From Pseudomonadota bacterium (GTDB taxonomy: Bacteria; Pseudomonadota; Gammaproteobacteria; Xanthomonadales; Rhodanobacteraceae), in NCBI GenBank assembly GCA_018240465.1, contig JAFEFS010000084.1, positions 28,473 to 92,472 of the forward strand: 64,000 nucleotides of DNA, given 5' to 3'. The position numbers were made by a program, and so were the translations under genes. Shown piece by piece: positions 17,186 through 26,230 of the stretch. The notes beneath the pieces are model-generated. The model made no database searches. It was not told the DNA's origin and saw only the letters and a program-made list of their open reading frames with translations. How positions within the stretch are numbered: the first letter of the stretch is position 1; every line of letters starts with the position of its first letter.

Positions 17186-17370
17186 GCTGCGACTTCCCTA
17201 TTTTCCCAACGCCCCCTGGGAGCCGATATCGGCGGCCACGCTGGCTTGCCGCCATGCTTTTGCAACAATTTACACCTACGCGACGGCGTCGCCTAGCCCG
17301 CACTGCGCCGCAGGAGCGGCGTGAACGGCGCAGCCGGCCGCGTCGCGGCGAAGTGCAGGGATGCCCGGAA

Positions 17371-17401
17371 CAAACGAAAACCGGCGCCACAGCGCCGGTT
17401 T
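17371..17401 (-). terminator. Rho-independent terminator of petABC
   Basis: On the minus strand a perfect 9-bp stem AACCGGCGC-TGTG-GCGCCGGTT is followed by TTCGTTTGTTCC. It lies between the petC stop and the sspA start, so it should end the bc1 operon and separate it from sspAB. Confidence 0.75.
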
Positions 17402-17440
17402 CATGCCAGATCTGCCGCCATCCCGACCTGACTGCCTCCA

Positions 17441-17497
17441 TTGAGGAGTACGGCCAAGGATGGGCGCTTCTCGACTTTCGCGATCAAGGACGATCGC
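17441..17497 (+). repeat. 57-bp dispersed repeat, copy 1 (after petC)
   Basis: Begins ttgaggagtacggccaagga and runs through tgggcgcttctcgactttcg to gatcaaggacgatcgc. It aligns without gaps to the copy at 18278-18334, about 42 of 57 positions identical and most differences transitions. It lies between petC and its terminator. A third, reversed copy is at 32432-32486. Confidence 0.65.
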
Positions 17498-17502
17498 AAA
17501 GA

Positions 17503-18261
17503 TCAACCCACGTCCTTCCAGTACTCCTTGTTGAGCAGCCACGCCAGGAAGGTAAAGAACGCGAGGTACAGGATTGCCCACACACCCACCGCCTCGCGCT
17601 TCAATGCCGCAGGCTCGCCGACATACTGCAGGAACGCGGTGATGTCGCGTGCGGCCGAGTCGAATTCCTCCGCCGACAGCTTGCCCTTGCTCGCCAGTTC
17701 GAGTTTCTCGACCGCAGGCTCCTCGCCCGGCTTGGCCGGCGCGTAGTGCGCAACCTGGGTGCCCTGCAATTCCCAGAGCACGTTCGGCATCGAAGCGCCG
17801 GGGAACACGGTGTTGTTCCAGCCCACCGGGCGCGACGGATCGAGGTAGAAGGACTTGAGGTAGGTGTAGATCCAGTCCGGGCCTTTCGCGCGCGCTTCCA
17901 GCGAAAGGTCGGGCGGTGCCTTGCCGAACCACACTTCGGCGCCTTCGGCAGGGCTATCGCCGACGGCTGGCTTGGATGGCATGTTCGATACGACCTGGTC
18001 GCCGATCTTCGCACCGGTGAAAGCGAAGTTGCTGAGCACCTCGTCCGGCGAGAGCTTGAGATCTTCCGCCAGACGCGAATAACTCTGGTACTTGATCGAG
18101 TGGCAACCCGAGCAGTAGTTGAAGTACAGGCGCGCGCCGCGCTGCAGCGAGGCGATGTTGCCGACTTTCGTGTTGGCGACCTCGAGGCCGCCACCTTCTT
18201 CGGCGAACACAGGCGCGGCGAACGCGAACACGGCAAAAACAAGCGCGGTTTTACGCATCAT
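17503..18261 (-). CDS. petC: Ubiquinol-cytochrome c reductase, cytochrome c1 subunit
   Basis: Membrane-anchored c-type cytochrome of the bc1 complex that passes electrons from the Rieske protein to cytochrome c. A signal peptide (RKTALVFAVFAFAAPVFA) is followed by the single haem-binding motif CSGCH (in YFNYCSGCHSIKYQSYSRL). The probable methionine ligand is in PGASMPNVLWELQGTQ, and a C-terminal membrane helix (AVGVWAILYLAFFTFLAWLL) ends with the family tail NKEYWKDVG. The start is the MMRK pair at 18256-18261; a longer in-frame start would translate the 57-bp repeat lying between petB and petC. It is the last gene of petABC and is followed by a terminator. Confidence 0.95.
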   Translation of the reverse strand: MMRKTALVFAVFAFAAPVFAEEGGGLEVANTKVGNIASLQRGARLYFNYCSGCHSIKYQSYSRLAEDLKLSPDEVLSNFAFTGAKIGDQVVSNMPSKPAVGDSPAEGAEVWFGKAPPDLSLEARAKGPDWIYTYLKSFYLDPSRPVGWNNTVFPGASMPNVLWELQGTQVAHYAPAKPGEEPAVEKLELASKGKLSAEEFDSAARDITAFLQYVGEPAALKREAVGVWAILYLAFFTFLAWLLNKEYWKDVG

Positions 18262-18277
18262 GGCCGGAAGATTTTCA

Positions 18278-18334
18278 TTGAGAAGTGCTGCCAGGGATGG
18301 CCGCTTTTTGATTCTCGTCGTCATGGATGATGGC
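18278..18334 (+). repeat. 57-bp dispersed repeat, copy 2 (petB-petC gap)
   Basis: Begins ttgagaagtgctgccaggga, then tggccgctttttgattctcg and tcgtcatggatgatggc. It is the only content of the petB-petC spacer, in the same orientation as copy 1, so petC is bracketed by two copies. Whether this reflects insertion or a processing signal is open. Confidence 0.65.
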
Positions 18335-18347
18335 ATGGACATGGACA

Positions 18348-19634
18348 TCAGTGGCCCCCGAAAGTCACGCGGTCGGGAACGGGTTTCGTTTTTTCGTACC
18401 CGAACGCGGTATAGATCCAGAGGAAGATGAAATAGCCAAAATACATGAGGACGAGCAGCCAGCCGAAGTGCATCTCGATGCTGGTCACGTCCGCGCTCGC
18501 GCCGAACAGCTTCGGGATCATCTCGCCGGTGATGCCCGCGCCGATCGAGCCGAGCAGCAGGAACGTCGCCGCGAACAGGCCGAGCGCCAGCTTGTAGCCG
18601 AGCCCGCGATAGCGGATCGACTTGACCGCTCCGCGGTCAACCCACGGCAGCAGGAACAGCAGCACGATCGAGGCGAACATCGCGAAGATACCCAGGCCCT
18701 TGCTCGGGATCACGCGCAGGATTCCGTAGAACGGCGTGAAGTACCACACCGGCTTGATTTCCGGCGGGGTGACCAGCGGATTGGCCGGAATGAAGTTGTC
18801 GTTCTCGAGGAACCAGCCGCCGACCGTCGGTTGATAGAAGATGATGAACGCGCAAATTGTCAGGAAGAACCCGATGCCGACGATGTCGTGCACCGTGTAG
18901 TACGGATGGAACGGGATGCCGTCGAGCGGCTTGCCCGTGGCCGGATCCTTCTTCTTCTTGATCTCGACGCCGTCCGGGTTGTTCGAGCCGACCTCATGCA
19001 GCGCGAAGATGTGCAGCACGACGAGCAGCAGCAGCACCAGCGGCAGCGCGATCACGTGCAGCGCGAAGAAGCGGTTCAGCGTCGCGTCGGCCGGGTTGTA
19101 GTCGCCCATGATCCACTGCACGAGCGTGTCCCCGATCAGCGGCACCGCGCCGAACAGCGAGATGATCACCTTCGCGCCCCAGAACGACATGTTGCCCCAC
19201 GGCAGCACGTAGCCCATGAACGCCTCGGCCATCAGCGCGAGGAAGATGAACATGCCGAGCAACCAGACCAGTTCGCGCGGCTTCTTGTACGAGCCGTACA
19301 TCAGGCCGCGGAACATGTGCAGGTAGATGACGATGAAGAACATCGACGCGCCGGTCGAGTGCATGTAGCGGATCAGCCAGCCCCAGTCGACGTCGCGCAT
19401 GATGTATTCGACGGAGTCGAACGCGGTTGCCGCACCCGGCTTGTAGAACATCGTCAGGAAGATGCCGGTCAGGATCTGGTTGACCAGCACCACCATGGCG
19501 AGGACGCCGAAGTAGTACCAGAAATTGAAGTTCTTCGGCGCGTAGTACTCGGTCATGTGCTTGCGGTACACCGGCATCATGCCCGGCGCACGCTCGTTGA
19601 CCCAGTTGCCGATGCTCGTGAATACGTTGGCCAT
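18348..19634 (-). CDS. petB: Ubiquinol-cytochrome c reductase, cytochrome b subunit
   Basis: 428-residue, eight-helix quinol-oxidising subunit of the bc1 complex in the inner membrane. Haem ligands lie in helix 2 (WLIRYMHSTGASMFFIVIYL) and helix 4 (VIALPLVLLLLVVLHIFALH). The Qo-site motif reads PVWYFTPFYGILR, that is PVWY in place of the common PEWY. The ATG at 19632-19634 shares one base with the petA stop (TAATG); an in-frame extension upstream only shadows petA. It is the second gene of petABC. Confidence 0.96.
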   Translation of the reverse strand: MANVFTSIGNWVNERAPGMMPVYRKHMTEYYAPKNFNFWYYFGVLAMVVLVNQILTGIFLTMFYKPGAATAFDSVEYIMRDVDWGWLIRYMHSTGASMFFIVIYLHMFRGLMYGSYKKPRELVWLLGMFIFLALMAEAFMGYVLPWGNMSFWGAKVIISLFGAVPLIGDTLVQWIMGDYNPADATLNRFFALHVIALPLVLLLLVVLHIFALHEVGSNNPDGVEIKKKKDPATGKPLDGIPFHPYYTVHDIVGIGFFLTICAFIIFYQPTVGGWFLENDNFIPANPLVTPPEIKPVWYFTPFYGILRVIPSKGLGIFAMFASIVLLFLLPWVDRGAVKSIRYRGLGYKLALGLFAATFLLLGSIGAGITGEMIPKLFGASADVTSIEMHFGWLLVLMYFGYFIFLWIYTAFGYEKTKPVPDRVTFGGH

Positions 19635-20230
19635 TAGGCTTTGTCCTCCGGATTCACGCCGATCATGATGTGGGTGTCGTCGACGAACTTGTACGGCGGC
19701 ACGACCATGTTCAGCGGCGCGGGCACGCCCTGGAACACGCGGCCGGAAATGTCGTAGCGCGACTTGTGGCAGGGGCAGAAGAAGCCACCCTTCCAGTCCG
19801 GATCGAATGGTTCCGGCTTGATGTCGGGCACGTACTCGGGCGAACAGCCCAGATGCGTGCAGATGCCGATCATCACCAGCCACTCGGGCTTGATCGAACG
19901 GTCGATGTTCTGCGCGTACTTCGGCTGGTCGCTGGCGAGCGAGTCCGGATCGCGCAAGCGGTCCTTCAGGCCCGGCAACGTGTCGAGCATCGCCTTGGTG
20001 CGGTTGACGATCCACACTGGCGAGCCGCGCCAGAGCACGGAAATCTTCTGCCCGGGCTCGATCTTGCTGATGTCATGCAGCACCGGCGCACCGGCGTTCT
20101 TCGCGCGCTCGCTCGGTTGCCACGACTTGATAAAGGGAGTCGCCGCGAACGCAGCCCCGATACCGCCGACGACCGCGGTCGTCCCGGTCAGGAATCTGCG
20201 GCGTCCCTGATTCACACCCTCATTTGCCAT
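19634..20230 (-). CDS. petA: Ubiquinol-cytochrome c reductase, Rieske iron-sulfur subunit
   Basis: 198-residue [2Fe-2S] subunit. The twin-arginine motif GRRRFLTG followed by a hydrophobic stretch (TTAVVGGIGAAFAATPFI) is both Tat signal and membrane anchor. The cluster ligands are in CTHLGC (in GICTHLGCSPEY) and CPCHKS (in FFCPCHKSRYDISG), two Cys and two His in the canonical spacing. The start gives MANEGVNQGRRR; longer in-frame starts are not family-like. It is the first gene of petABC and diverges from the DegS-like protease gene across a 256-bp gap containing the perfect palindrome gtttgcaaac (20281-20290). Confidence 0.96.
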   Translation of the reverse strand: MANEGVNQGRRRFLTGTTAVVGGIGAAFAATPFIKSWQPSERAKNAGAPVLHDISKIEPGQKISVLWRGSPVWIVNRTKAMLDTLPGLKDRLRDPDSLASDQPKYAQNIDRSIKPEWLVMIGICTHLGCSPEYVPDIKPEPFDPDWKGGFFCPCHKSRYDISGRVFQGVPAPLNMVVPPYKFVDDTHIMIGVNPEDKA

Positions 20231-20486
20231 CCGGCACTCCGAGATATTGAGAAGTTTGCAAAACCGGGCATCCTGCCACGGTTTGCAAACAAACGGTCGC
20301 GGCAAAGCCGCGCCACGTTTGCCGCATCAAGCACTTGCGTGCCTGATGCGTCGGCGCATCCGTGCGCCGAGTCTGAAAATCCGCTGAGCAGCCCGCGCGG
20401 GCTCCCCCAAAAATCGTGTTAGTTTAACCAAAGCCCAGCCTCGCAGACAACGAAAACAAAACGTCTGCCCCTGCTTTCGATCCCGA

Positions 20487-21770
20487 ATGAAAAATCTCGC
20501 CCGCCTGATCCAGTTCGTCGCGCAGTATGTCACCCTGGGACTTGCCCTCGCTTTCGTCGTCTCGTTGGTCGCGCCACGCTGGACCGAGCGCTTGCGCGGC
20601 ACGTCAGCGGGGACACCGCCTCCCGCCGCCGCGCAAGGCGAATCCGCAAGACCACCGGCAACCAAGCCGGTAGTGCGATCGCCGGGACCGGGCGTAGCCT
20701 TTGGCCCGGCCAGCGCAACGAGCGCCGTTCAGCCGGACGCCGGCTCGATCACCGCTTCGTATTCGAGCGCCGTTGAGGCCGCCAGCCCAGCGGTCGTGAG
20801 CATTTTCGTCAACAAGATCGAGCAGCAAACGAGGCAAGTGCTGGTAAGGACCGACAACCCCAATCTGCCGCCCGTAGTCCCGGCGAAAGTGGTGACCAAC
20901 GTGCCCACGCAGAACCTTGGATCCGGCGTGATCGTCAACTCGGACGGCTACGTCCTCACCAACCATCATGTCGTCGAGCGCGCCACCAACATCAGCGTGG
21001 GCATGCCTGACGGCCGCAGCATGCCTGCCAAAGTCATCGGCAGCGACAAGGAAACCGACCTCGCGGTGCTCAAACTCGACGTCTGGAACGTAGCTACGAT
21101 CCCGATCGCGAAGCGACCGGCAGTGGTCGGCGACATCGTGCTCGCGATCGGCAATCCGTTCGGGCTGGACAAGACCGTGACAATGGGCATAGTGAGCGCG
21201 GTCGGCCGCATCATCCACCCGGAGACGGGCGAGGATTTCATCCAGACCGACGCAGCGATCAATTCGGGCAATTCGGGAGGCGCGCTGGTCAATGCCTACG
21301 GTGAGCTGGTCGGGATCAACTCCGACACCCTGCCTTCGGCGAACGGCGGCAATGTCGGCATCAGCTTCGCCATTCCGGTCGAGCGCGCGAAGAAAGTACT
21401 CGACCAGATCATCCGCTACGGCCGCGTGATCCGCGCCTGGATCGGCGTGACCTGCCGCGATGCGCCCAGCCAGTCCGGCGACCCGATGCCCGTGGTGACC
21501 GGCGGCGCCTTCGTTACCGAGGTTGCCGCCGACAGCCCCGCGGCCAAGGTGGGACTCACGACGGGAGATGTGATAACCCGCATCGACGATCAATGGGTGC
21601 CGAACGCGCTGGCGCTGCGCAACCGCGAAACCCACCTCGCGCCGGGAACCAAGGTCGGCGTGACTGTCCTGCGCGGCGGCAAGCAGTTGCAATTCAACGT
21701 GGAACTCGCCGAACGCCCCCAGCCCCCTGCCCAGATCGGACAGGACGCCGGCCCGCAGGCGGGAAACTGA
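20487..21770 (+). CDS. Membrane-anchored S1C serine protease, DegS/AlgW type
   Basis: 427 residues: one N-terminal membrane anchor (about residues 12-30), a Pro/Ala-rich spacer, a trypsin-like domain and a single PDZ domain (about 320-410, GAFVTEVAADSPAAKVGLTT). The catalytic triad is visible: His in LTNHHVVERA, Asp in ETDLAVLKLD and Ser in NSGNSGGALVN. One anchor and one PDZ domain is the layout of DegS/AlgW, the periplasmic regulatory protease that starts RseA/MucA cleavage for the envelope stress sigma factor; soluble DegP/DegQ have two PDZ domains. The role as RseA protease is inferred. It diverges from petABC and converges with the lytic transglycosylase gene 9 bp away. Confidence 0.85.
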   Translation: MKNLARLIQFVAQYVTLGLALAFVVSLVAPRWTERLRGTSAGTPPPAAAQGESARPPATKPVVRSPGPGVAFGPASATSAVQPDAGSITASYSSAVEAASPAVVSIFVNKIEQQTRQVLVRTDNPNLPPVVPAKVVTNVPTQNLGSGVIVNSDGYVLTNHHVVERATNISVGMPDGRSMPAKVIGSDKETDLAVLKLDVWNVATIPIAKRPAVVGDIVLAIGNPFGLDKTVTMGIVSAVGRIIHPETGEDFIQTDAAINSGNSGGALVNAYGELVGINSDTLPSANGGNVGISFAIPVERAKKVLDQIIRYGRVIRAWIGVTCRDAPSQSGDPMPVVTGGAFVTEVAADSPAAKVGLTTGDVITRIDDQWVPNALALRNRETHLAPGTKVGVTVLRGGKQLQFNVELAERPQPPAQIGQDAGPQAGN

Positions 21771-21779
21771 TCCGCTTGG

Positions 21780-22814
21780 TCAGCGCGCCTGCCCGTAGCG
21801 CTTGCGCAGGGTCGCGACGCGCTCGACATAGACCCGGGTTTCGTCGAACGGCGGCACGCCGCTGTATTTCTGCACGTTCTGCGGGCCGGAGTTGTACGCT
21901 GCGGCAGCGAGGCGCTCGTCACCGTTGAACAACTTGAGCAGTGTCGAAAGGTAGCGCGCGCCGCCGCGAATGTTCTGCGCCGGATCGAACGGGCTGGCCA
22001 CGCCCATGTCGCTCGCTGTCGCCGGCATCAATTGCATCAATCCCTGCGCGCCCTTGACCGAAATCGCGTTCGGGTTGAACGCCGACTCGGCGTGGATCAC
22101 CGCGCGCAGCAACGCCTGATCGACGCCGAATTCGGACGCCGCCGTGGCGACCTCGTCCCTGTACGCATCGGTGTTGAGTGCGAGAGTGGCGAAGTTGACC
22201 GCCGATTTCACGTCGCAGGCATAGCAGGTCGCGATGTAGGTGAACATCATCGTGTAAGTGCCGCCGCCGGGCTTGACGTTGGTGTATTCGACAATGCCGT
22301 TCGCACGCTCGATCTTGTACACCGCGCCGCGCCGCACCTCGATGTGCCGGTCCGGGCGCTCGGTCGCGTTCGCCGGGGTCCTGGCCGGCACCTCGCCGTT
22401 GAGGCGCGTTTCGCTGACGACATCGGCGAACGGGAAAGCCGGTGCCGATCGGTATTCGATGCGCGGCCCGTCACCTGACGGCTTCGCGGCGACCGGTTCG
22501 GGCGCAGCGGGGGCGGGCTTGGCCGCATCGGGCTTGGGCGAATCCGGCCCGTGCCTGTCGGCGTTGGAAACCGTCGACAGTGTCGCCACACCGGACTTGA
22601 GCGTCGGCTTGCGTGCCTTCGCAGCCGGTTCGGCATATTCGCTGTTGGCGAGCTTGGTGCAGGCGGCATAGCCCTCGGGCTTGTTGGTAATCGCGATCTC
22701 GCCGCGTGCGCCCGAGCAGCGATACACCGCCCCGGCGCGCGCGAACGGCGCCAATGCGGCAAGCACCAAGGCCAGCGTGACCCAAAGCCCCGAATGGTGT
22801 AACGCAGGAATCAT
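21780..22814 (-). CDS. Lytic transglycosylase, SLT domain
   Basis: 344-residue exported peptidoglycan-cleaving enzyme. A signal peptide (VTLALVLAALAPFARAGA) precedes a long Ala/Pro-rich linker, with two cysteines in a YRCSGARGEIAITNKP-like segment (DUF4124-type start). The C-terminal SLT domain (about 215-330) has catalytic glutamate in AVIHAESAFNPNAISVKG, followed by AQGLMQLMPATA, NIRGGARYLSTLL and AAAYNSGPQNV, all standard motifs. These enzymes cut between MurNAc and GlcNAc to form 1,6-anhydro ends. The gene diverges from miaB. Confidence 0.9.
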   Translation of the reverse strand: MIPALHHSGLWVTLALVLAALAPFARAGAVYRCSGARGEIAITNKPEGYAACTKLANSEYAEPAAKARKPTLKSGVATLSTVSNADRHGPDSPKPDAAKPAPAAPEPVAAKPSGDGPRIEYRSAPAFPFADVVSETRLNGEVPARTPANATERPDRHIEVRRGAVYKIERANGIVEYTNVKPGGGTYTMMFTYIATCYACDVKSAVNFATLALNTDAYRDEVATAASEFGVDQALLRAVIHAESAFNPNAISVKGAQGLMQLMPATASDMGVASPFDPAQNIRGGARYLSTLLKLFNGDERLAAAAYNSGPQNVQKYSGVPPFDETRVYVERVATLRKRYGQAR

Positions 22815-22984
22815 GGATGCCTCAAGTTTCAGGCGTCAAGTTTCTGACAGACAAGGGGTTTTGCCAAGCATCATGCAGCAAGAAGGCGAGCCGACCGTGC
22901 CGCCGGCACATGGCAGGCAGCCTCATCCCGCCTTAGAATGCGCGCTTCACGAAAAATTCCCTGTCTTCACGAGTTTCGCACTCC

Positions 22985-24322
22985 ATGCCCGGCAAACTTT
23001 TCATCAAGACCCACGGCTGCCAGATGAACGAGTACGACTCGGCCAGGATGGCCGACGTGCTCGCCGCCTCGCACGGGCTCGAACTGACGCAGAACGAGGC
23101 CGAGGCCGACGTCATCCTGGTCAACACCTGCTCGATCCGCGAGAAGGCGCAGGAGAAGGTATTTTCGCAACTCGGACGCTGGCGCGAGCTCAAGGCGAAC
23201 AAGCCGAACCTCGTCATCGGTGTCGGTGGCTGTGTCGCGAGCCAGGAAGGCGACGCGATCGTCAAGCGCGCGCCGTTCGTCGATCTCGTGTTCGGACCGC
23301 AGACGCTGCATCGTTTGCCGCAGATGATCCAGGCGCGCAAGGAGACGAAGAAGGCGCAGGTCGACATCTCTTTCCCCGAGATCGAGAAGTTCGATCATCT
23401 GCCCGCACCGCGCAAGGAAGGCGTGGCCGCATTCGTCTCGATCATGGAAGGCTGCTCGAAGTATTGTTCGTACTGCGTAGTGCCGTACACGCGCGGCGAA
23501 GAAATCAGCCGCCCGTTCGACGACGTGATCGCCGAGGTGGCGCAGCTCGCCGACCAGGGCGTGCGCGAAGTGAATCTGCTCGGCCAGAACGTCAACGCCT
23601 ATTGTGGCGCCACGCATGACGGCGGTGCGGCGGATTTGTCCTTGTTGATCCACGCGATCGCCGAACTCGACGGCATCGGCCGCATCCGCTTCACCACCTC
23701 GCATCCGCTGGAATTTTCCGACTCGCTGATCGAGGCCTATGCGAACGTGCCGAAACTCGCGAACTACCTGCATCTGCCCGTGCAGTCCGGTTCCGACCGC
23801 GTGCTCGGCGCGATGAAGCGCGGCTATACCGCGCTCGAGTTCAAGCAGAAGATCCGCAAGCTGCGCCGCGTGCGTTCGGACATTTCCGTGTCGAGCGACT
23901 TCATCGTCGGCTTCCCCGGCGAAACCGACGCCGAGTTCGAGCAGACGATGAAACTGATCGCCGACGTCGGCTTCGACCAGAGCTTCTCCTTCATCTTCTC
24001 CCGGCGCCCCGGCACGCCGGCCGCGAACCTGGCGGACGACACGAGCGACGCGGTCAAGCACGCACGCCTCGAGCGTCTGCAGGCCGCGATCAACGCGAAT
24101 GCCAAGGCGATTTCGCTGGCGATGGTCGGCAGCGTGCAGAGCGTGCTCGTCGAAGGCCCGAGCAGGAAGAATCCGCAGGAAATGACCGGGCGCACCGAGA
24201 ACATGCGTTACGTGAACTTCCCGGCACCCGCGAACTTGGTCGGCCAGTTCGTCGACGTGCAGATCACCGAGGCGATGAGCAACTCGCTGCGCGGACGCAT
24301 CGCCGCGAAAGCAGCGGCGTGA
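22985..24322 (+). CDS. miaB: tRNA-2-methylthio-N6-dimethylallyladenosine synthase
   Basis: Radical-SAM methylthiotransferase that converts i6A37 to ms2i6A37 in tRNAs reading U-initial codons. The 445 residues show the UPF0004 N-terminal domain with cluster ligands C12 ([10 protein letters not shown]) and C49 ([10 protein letters not shown]) plus a third in [11 protein letters not shown], the radical-SAM cluster CSKYCSYC (about 157-164), GQNVNAY, and a C-terminal TRAM domain. [19 protein letters not shown] is diagnostic. A TTAGAATG -10-like sequence lies about 45 bp upstream. The stop directly abuts the end of the convergent DUF4377 gene. Confidence 0.97.
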   Translation: MPGKLFIKTHGCQMNEYDSARMADVLAASHGLELTQNEAEADVILVNTCSIREKAQEKVFSQLGRWRELKANKPNLVIGVGGCVASQEGDAIVKRAPFVDLVFGPQTLHRLPQMIQARKETKKAQVDISFPEIEKFDHLPAPRKEGVAAFVSIMEGCSKYCSYCVVPYTRGEEISRPFDDVIAEVAQLADQGVREVNLLGQNVNAYCGATHDGGAADLSLLIHAIAELDGIGRIRFTTSHPLEFSDSLIEAYANVPKLANYLHLPVQSGSDRVLGAMKRGYTALEFKQKIRKLRRVRSDISVSSDFIVGFPGETDAEFEQTMKLIADVGFDQSFSFIFSRRPGTPAANLADDTSDAVKHARLERLQAAINANAKAISLAMVGSVQSVLVEGPSRKNPQEMTGRTENMRYVNFPAPANLVGQFVDVQITEAMSNSLRGRIAAKAAA

Positions 24323-25135
24323 CTACGGTTTGACGATCTCCGACTCGACGACCATATCGAGCACATAGGCTACCGCCGGAGCATCAGCCGGCGGATTGGG
24401 GATCTTGAACTTCTTCAACCGCAGCACGTTGCGCACGCCCGGTTCGTGCGTGTAGCCCTCGATGTCCTGATACAGCACCTGCCACTCGCCGGGCGTACCG
24501 ATCTTGAGGCCGTTGCCGTCGTAGTGGACTTCGCGCACGCGCAGGCATTGTTTGTCGTGGATCAGCGGGTGGTTGCAGGGCACGGTTTGCGCGGCGACTT
24601 CGAGGAACATGCGCTCGCCCGTGTCGCCGTAGCGCGTCTCGGCAGTGGGCTGGCCGACGAACGCGAGGCGATCGCCATTGCCGATAGTCAGTACGAGGAG
24701 CGGTGCGTCGATGGCGGACGACAGCGCAAGCGCGGGCTTGCCTTCGAGCCGTCTCGCGATCGCGCCATCCAGCTCGGCGAGCTTCGGATCGGCGCAGGCC
24801 ATCATCGTCGACGCGAGATGCACGACCTGCAGGTGCCCCGCATCCGCTGAATACGCACCGCCGATGCGGTTGCAGGCATTCACGACGGCTATGCGACCGG
24901 CGGCAAAGTCGAGTTGCAGCGGCATCTCCGGCCGCGCGAACAGGGCGTCGATACGCGCGCCATTGCGGTTGGTCGCCTCGGCCAGCACCCAGTGGTAGCG
25001 ATCCAGCAGCGCGGAATTCGTCATGGCGGCGGCCGTCGGCTTTGCTCCAGGCGCAGCGGCCGAACCGGCATTGCGTGCCGGCGTCGCGGAGCAGGCCGCG
25101 AGCACAAGCGCAACGATCAAGTACAGATACTGCAT
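24323..25135 (-). CDS. META/DUF4377 domain lipoprotein
   Basis: 270-residue putative lipoprotein: the signal (MQYLYLIVALVLAAC) has a lipobox with the modified cysteine at residue 15. The N-terminal part (about 45-150: DRYHWVLAEATNRNGARI, IAVVNACNRIGGAYSADAG, LASTMMACADPKLAELD) is a META/HslJ-like domain; such domains occur in stress-induced outer-membrane proteins. The C-terminal part (about 185-265: RMFLEVAAQTVPCNHPLIHD, KQCLRVREV, YQDIEGYTHEPGVRNVLRLK) matches DUF4377, which contains a conserved Cys pair. The two-domain arrangement recurs in gammaproteobacteria and its function is unknown. The gene converges with miaB with no gap and diverges from phoH. Confidence 0.8.
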   Translation of the reverse strand: MQYLYLIVALVLAACSATPARNAGSAAAPGAKPTAAAMTNSALLDRYHWVLAEATNRNGARIDALFARPEMPLQLDFAAGRIAVVNACNRIGGAYSADAGHLQVVHLASTMMACADPKLAELDGAIARRLEGKPALALSSAIDAPLLVLTIGNGDRLAFVGQPTAETRYGDTGERMFLEVAAQTVPCNHPLIHDKQCLRVREVHYDGNGLKIGTPGEWQVLYQDIEGYTHEPGVRNVLRLKKFKIPNPPADAPAVAYVLDMVVESEIVKP

Positions 25136-25237
25136 GGCGCGGCTTCCGTCGTCGATGGAGTGGCAACGAGTATGCAACGGCAAGCGTCGCTGCCGCCACT
25201 GGCCAACCCGGGCCCCGCGCGCTACGCTCGCGCACCT

Positions 25238-26230
25238 ATGACGAAACCCATCCATCGCGATTTCGCGCTCGCACCGAACAACGGCGAACGCATGGCCAAT
25301 CTTGCTGGCCCCTTCGATGCGCACCTGCGCCAGATCGAACTGCGCTGCGGCGTCGAGATCGCCCACCGCGGCAACGTGTTCCGCGTCAGCGGCGAGGCGG
25401 CGAAAGTCGAACTCGCGGAGCGCGTGCTGCGCGATCTGTTCGAAGCGACCGCGAGCGACACGCTGGACGGGGCGCAAGTGTCGTTGCGCCTGTCCGAGTC
25501 CGGCATCGAGGCGCTCGCCGACAAGGGCTTCGAGGCGCAGGAAGTCGCGATCAAGGTCAAGCGCGGCAGCGTGCGCGGACGCGGCGCGAACCAGCTGAAA
25601 TACCTGCACGCCATCACCCGCCACGACATCAACTTCGGCATTGGCCCGGCCGGCACCGGCAAGACGTATCTGGCCGTGGCGATGGCGGTCGATGCGCTCA
25701 ACGACTCGCGCGTGCAGCGCCTCGTGCTCGTGCGCCCCGCGGTCGAGGCCGGCGAGAAGCTCGGCTTCCTGCCGGGCGACCTGACACAGAAGGTCGATCC
25801 GTACCTGCGCCCGCTGTACGACGCGTTGTTCGAGATGCTCGGCGTCGATCGGGTGACCAAGCTGATCGAGCGCAACGTGATCGAAATCGCGCCACTGGCC
25901 TACATGCGTGGACGCACCTTGAACGACTCGTTCGTGATTCTCGACGAGGCGCAGAATACGACGGTCGAACAGATGAAGATGTTTCTGACCCGCATCGGCT
26001 TCGGCTCGGTCGCGGTCGTCACCGGCGACCTGACCCAGATCGACCTGCCCAAGCAGGTGAAGAGCGGCCTGCGCGACGCGATCGAGGTTTTGGCCAAGGT
26101 CGAAGGCATCAGCATGACCTTCTTCGAGGCCCGCGACGTGGTGCGCCATCCACTCGTGCAGCGCATCGTGCGCGCGTACGAATCACGCGAATCAGGCGCT
26201 CACGAGCCATCGACGAAGGTGGACGCGTGA
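25238..26230 (+). CDS. phoH: PhoH-like phosphate starvation-inducible ATPase
   Basis: 330-residue cytosolic P-loop ATPase. An N-terminal KH-like region precedes the Walker A motif GPAGTGKTYLA (about residues 135-145) and Walker B-type FVILDEAQNTT (about 231). RPAVEAGEKLGFLPGDLTQK and GDLTQIDLP are family signatures. PhoH/YbeZ proteins work with YbeY in RNA metabolism and ribosome maturation. The ATG at 25238 gives a family-like start; the stop overlaps the ybeY start as GTGA, so the two are translationally coupled in the conserved phoH-ybeY-corC order. Confidence 0.93.
   Translation: MTKPIHRDFALAPNNGERMANLAGPFDAHLRQIELRCGVEIAHRGNVFRVSGEAAKVELAERVLRDLFEATASDTLDGAQVSLRLSESGIEALADKGFEAQEVAIKVKRGSVRGRGANQLKYLHAITRHDINFGIGPAGTGKTYLAVAMAVDALNDSRVQRLVLVRPAVEAGEKLGFLPGDLTQKVDPYLRPLYDALFEMLGVDRVTKLIERNVIEIAPLAYMRGRTLNDSFVILDEAQNTTVEQMKMFLTRIGFGSVAVVTGDLTQIDLPKQVKSGLRDAIEVLAKVEGISMTFFEARDVVRHPLVQRIVRAYESRESGAHEPSTKVDA

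Noticed and set aside
18262..18348. In-frame N-terminal extension of petC
   Set aside because: The extension is translated repeat DNA, and the signal peptide starts properly at the MMRK pair.
20281..20290. gtttgcaaac palindrome in the petA-protease gap
   Set aside because: Ten bases is too short to call an operator, although a second ttttgcaaac-like sequence is nearby.
25136..26149. In-frame N-terminal extension of the META/DUF4377 lipoprotein gene
   Set aside because: The extension lies opposite phoH and would bury the lipobox signal peptide; the start at 25135 is followed directly by LVLAAC.
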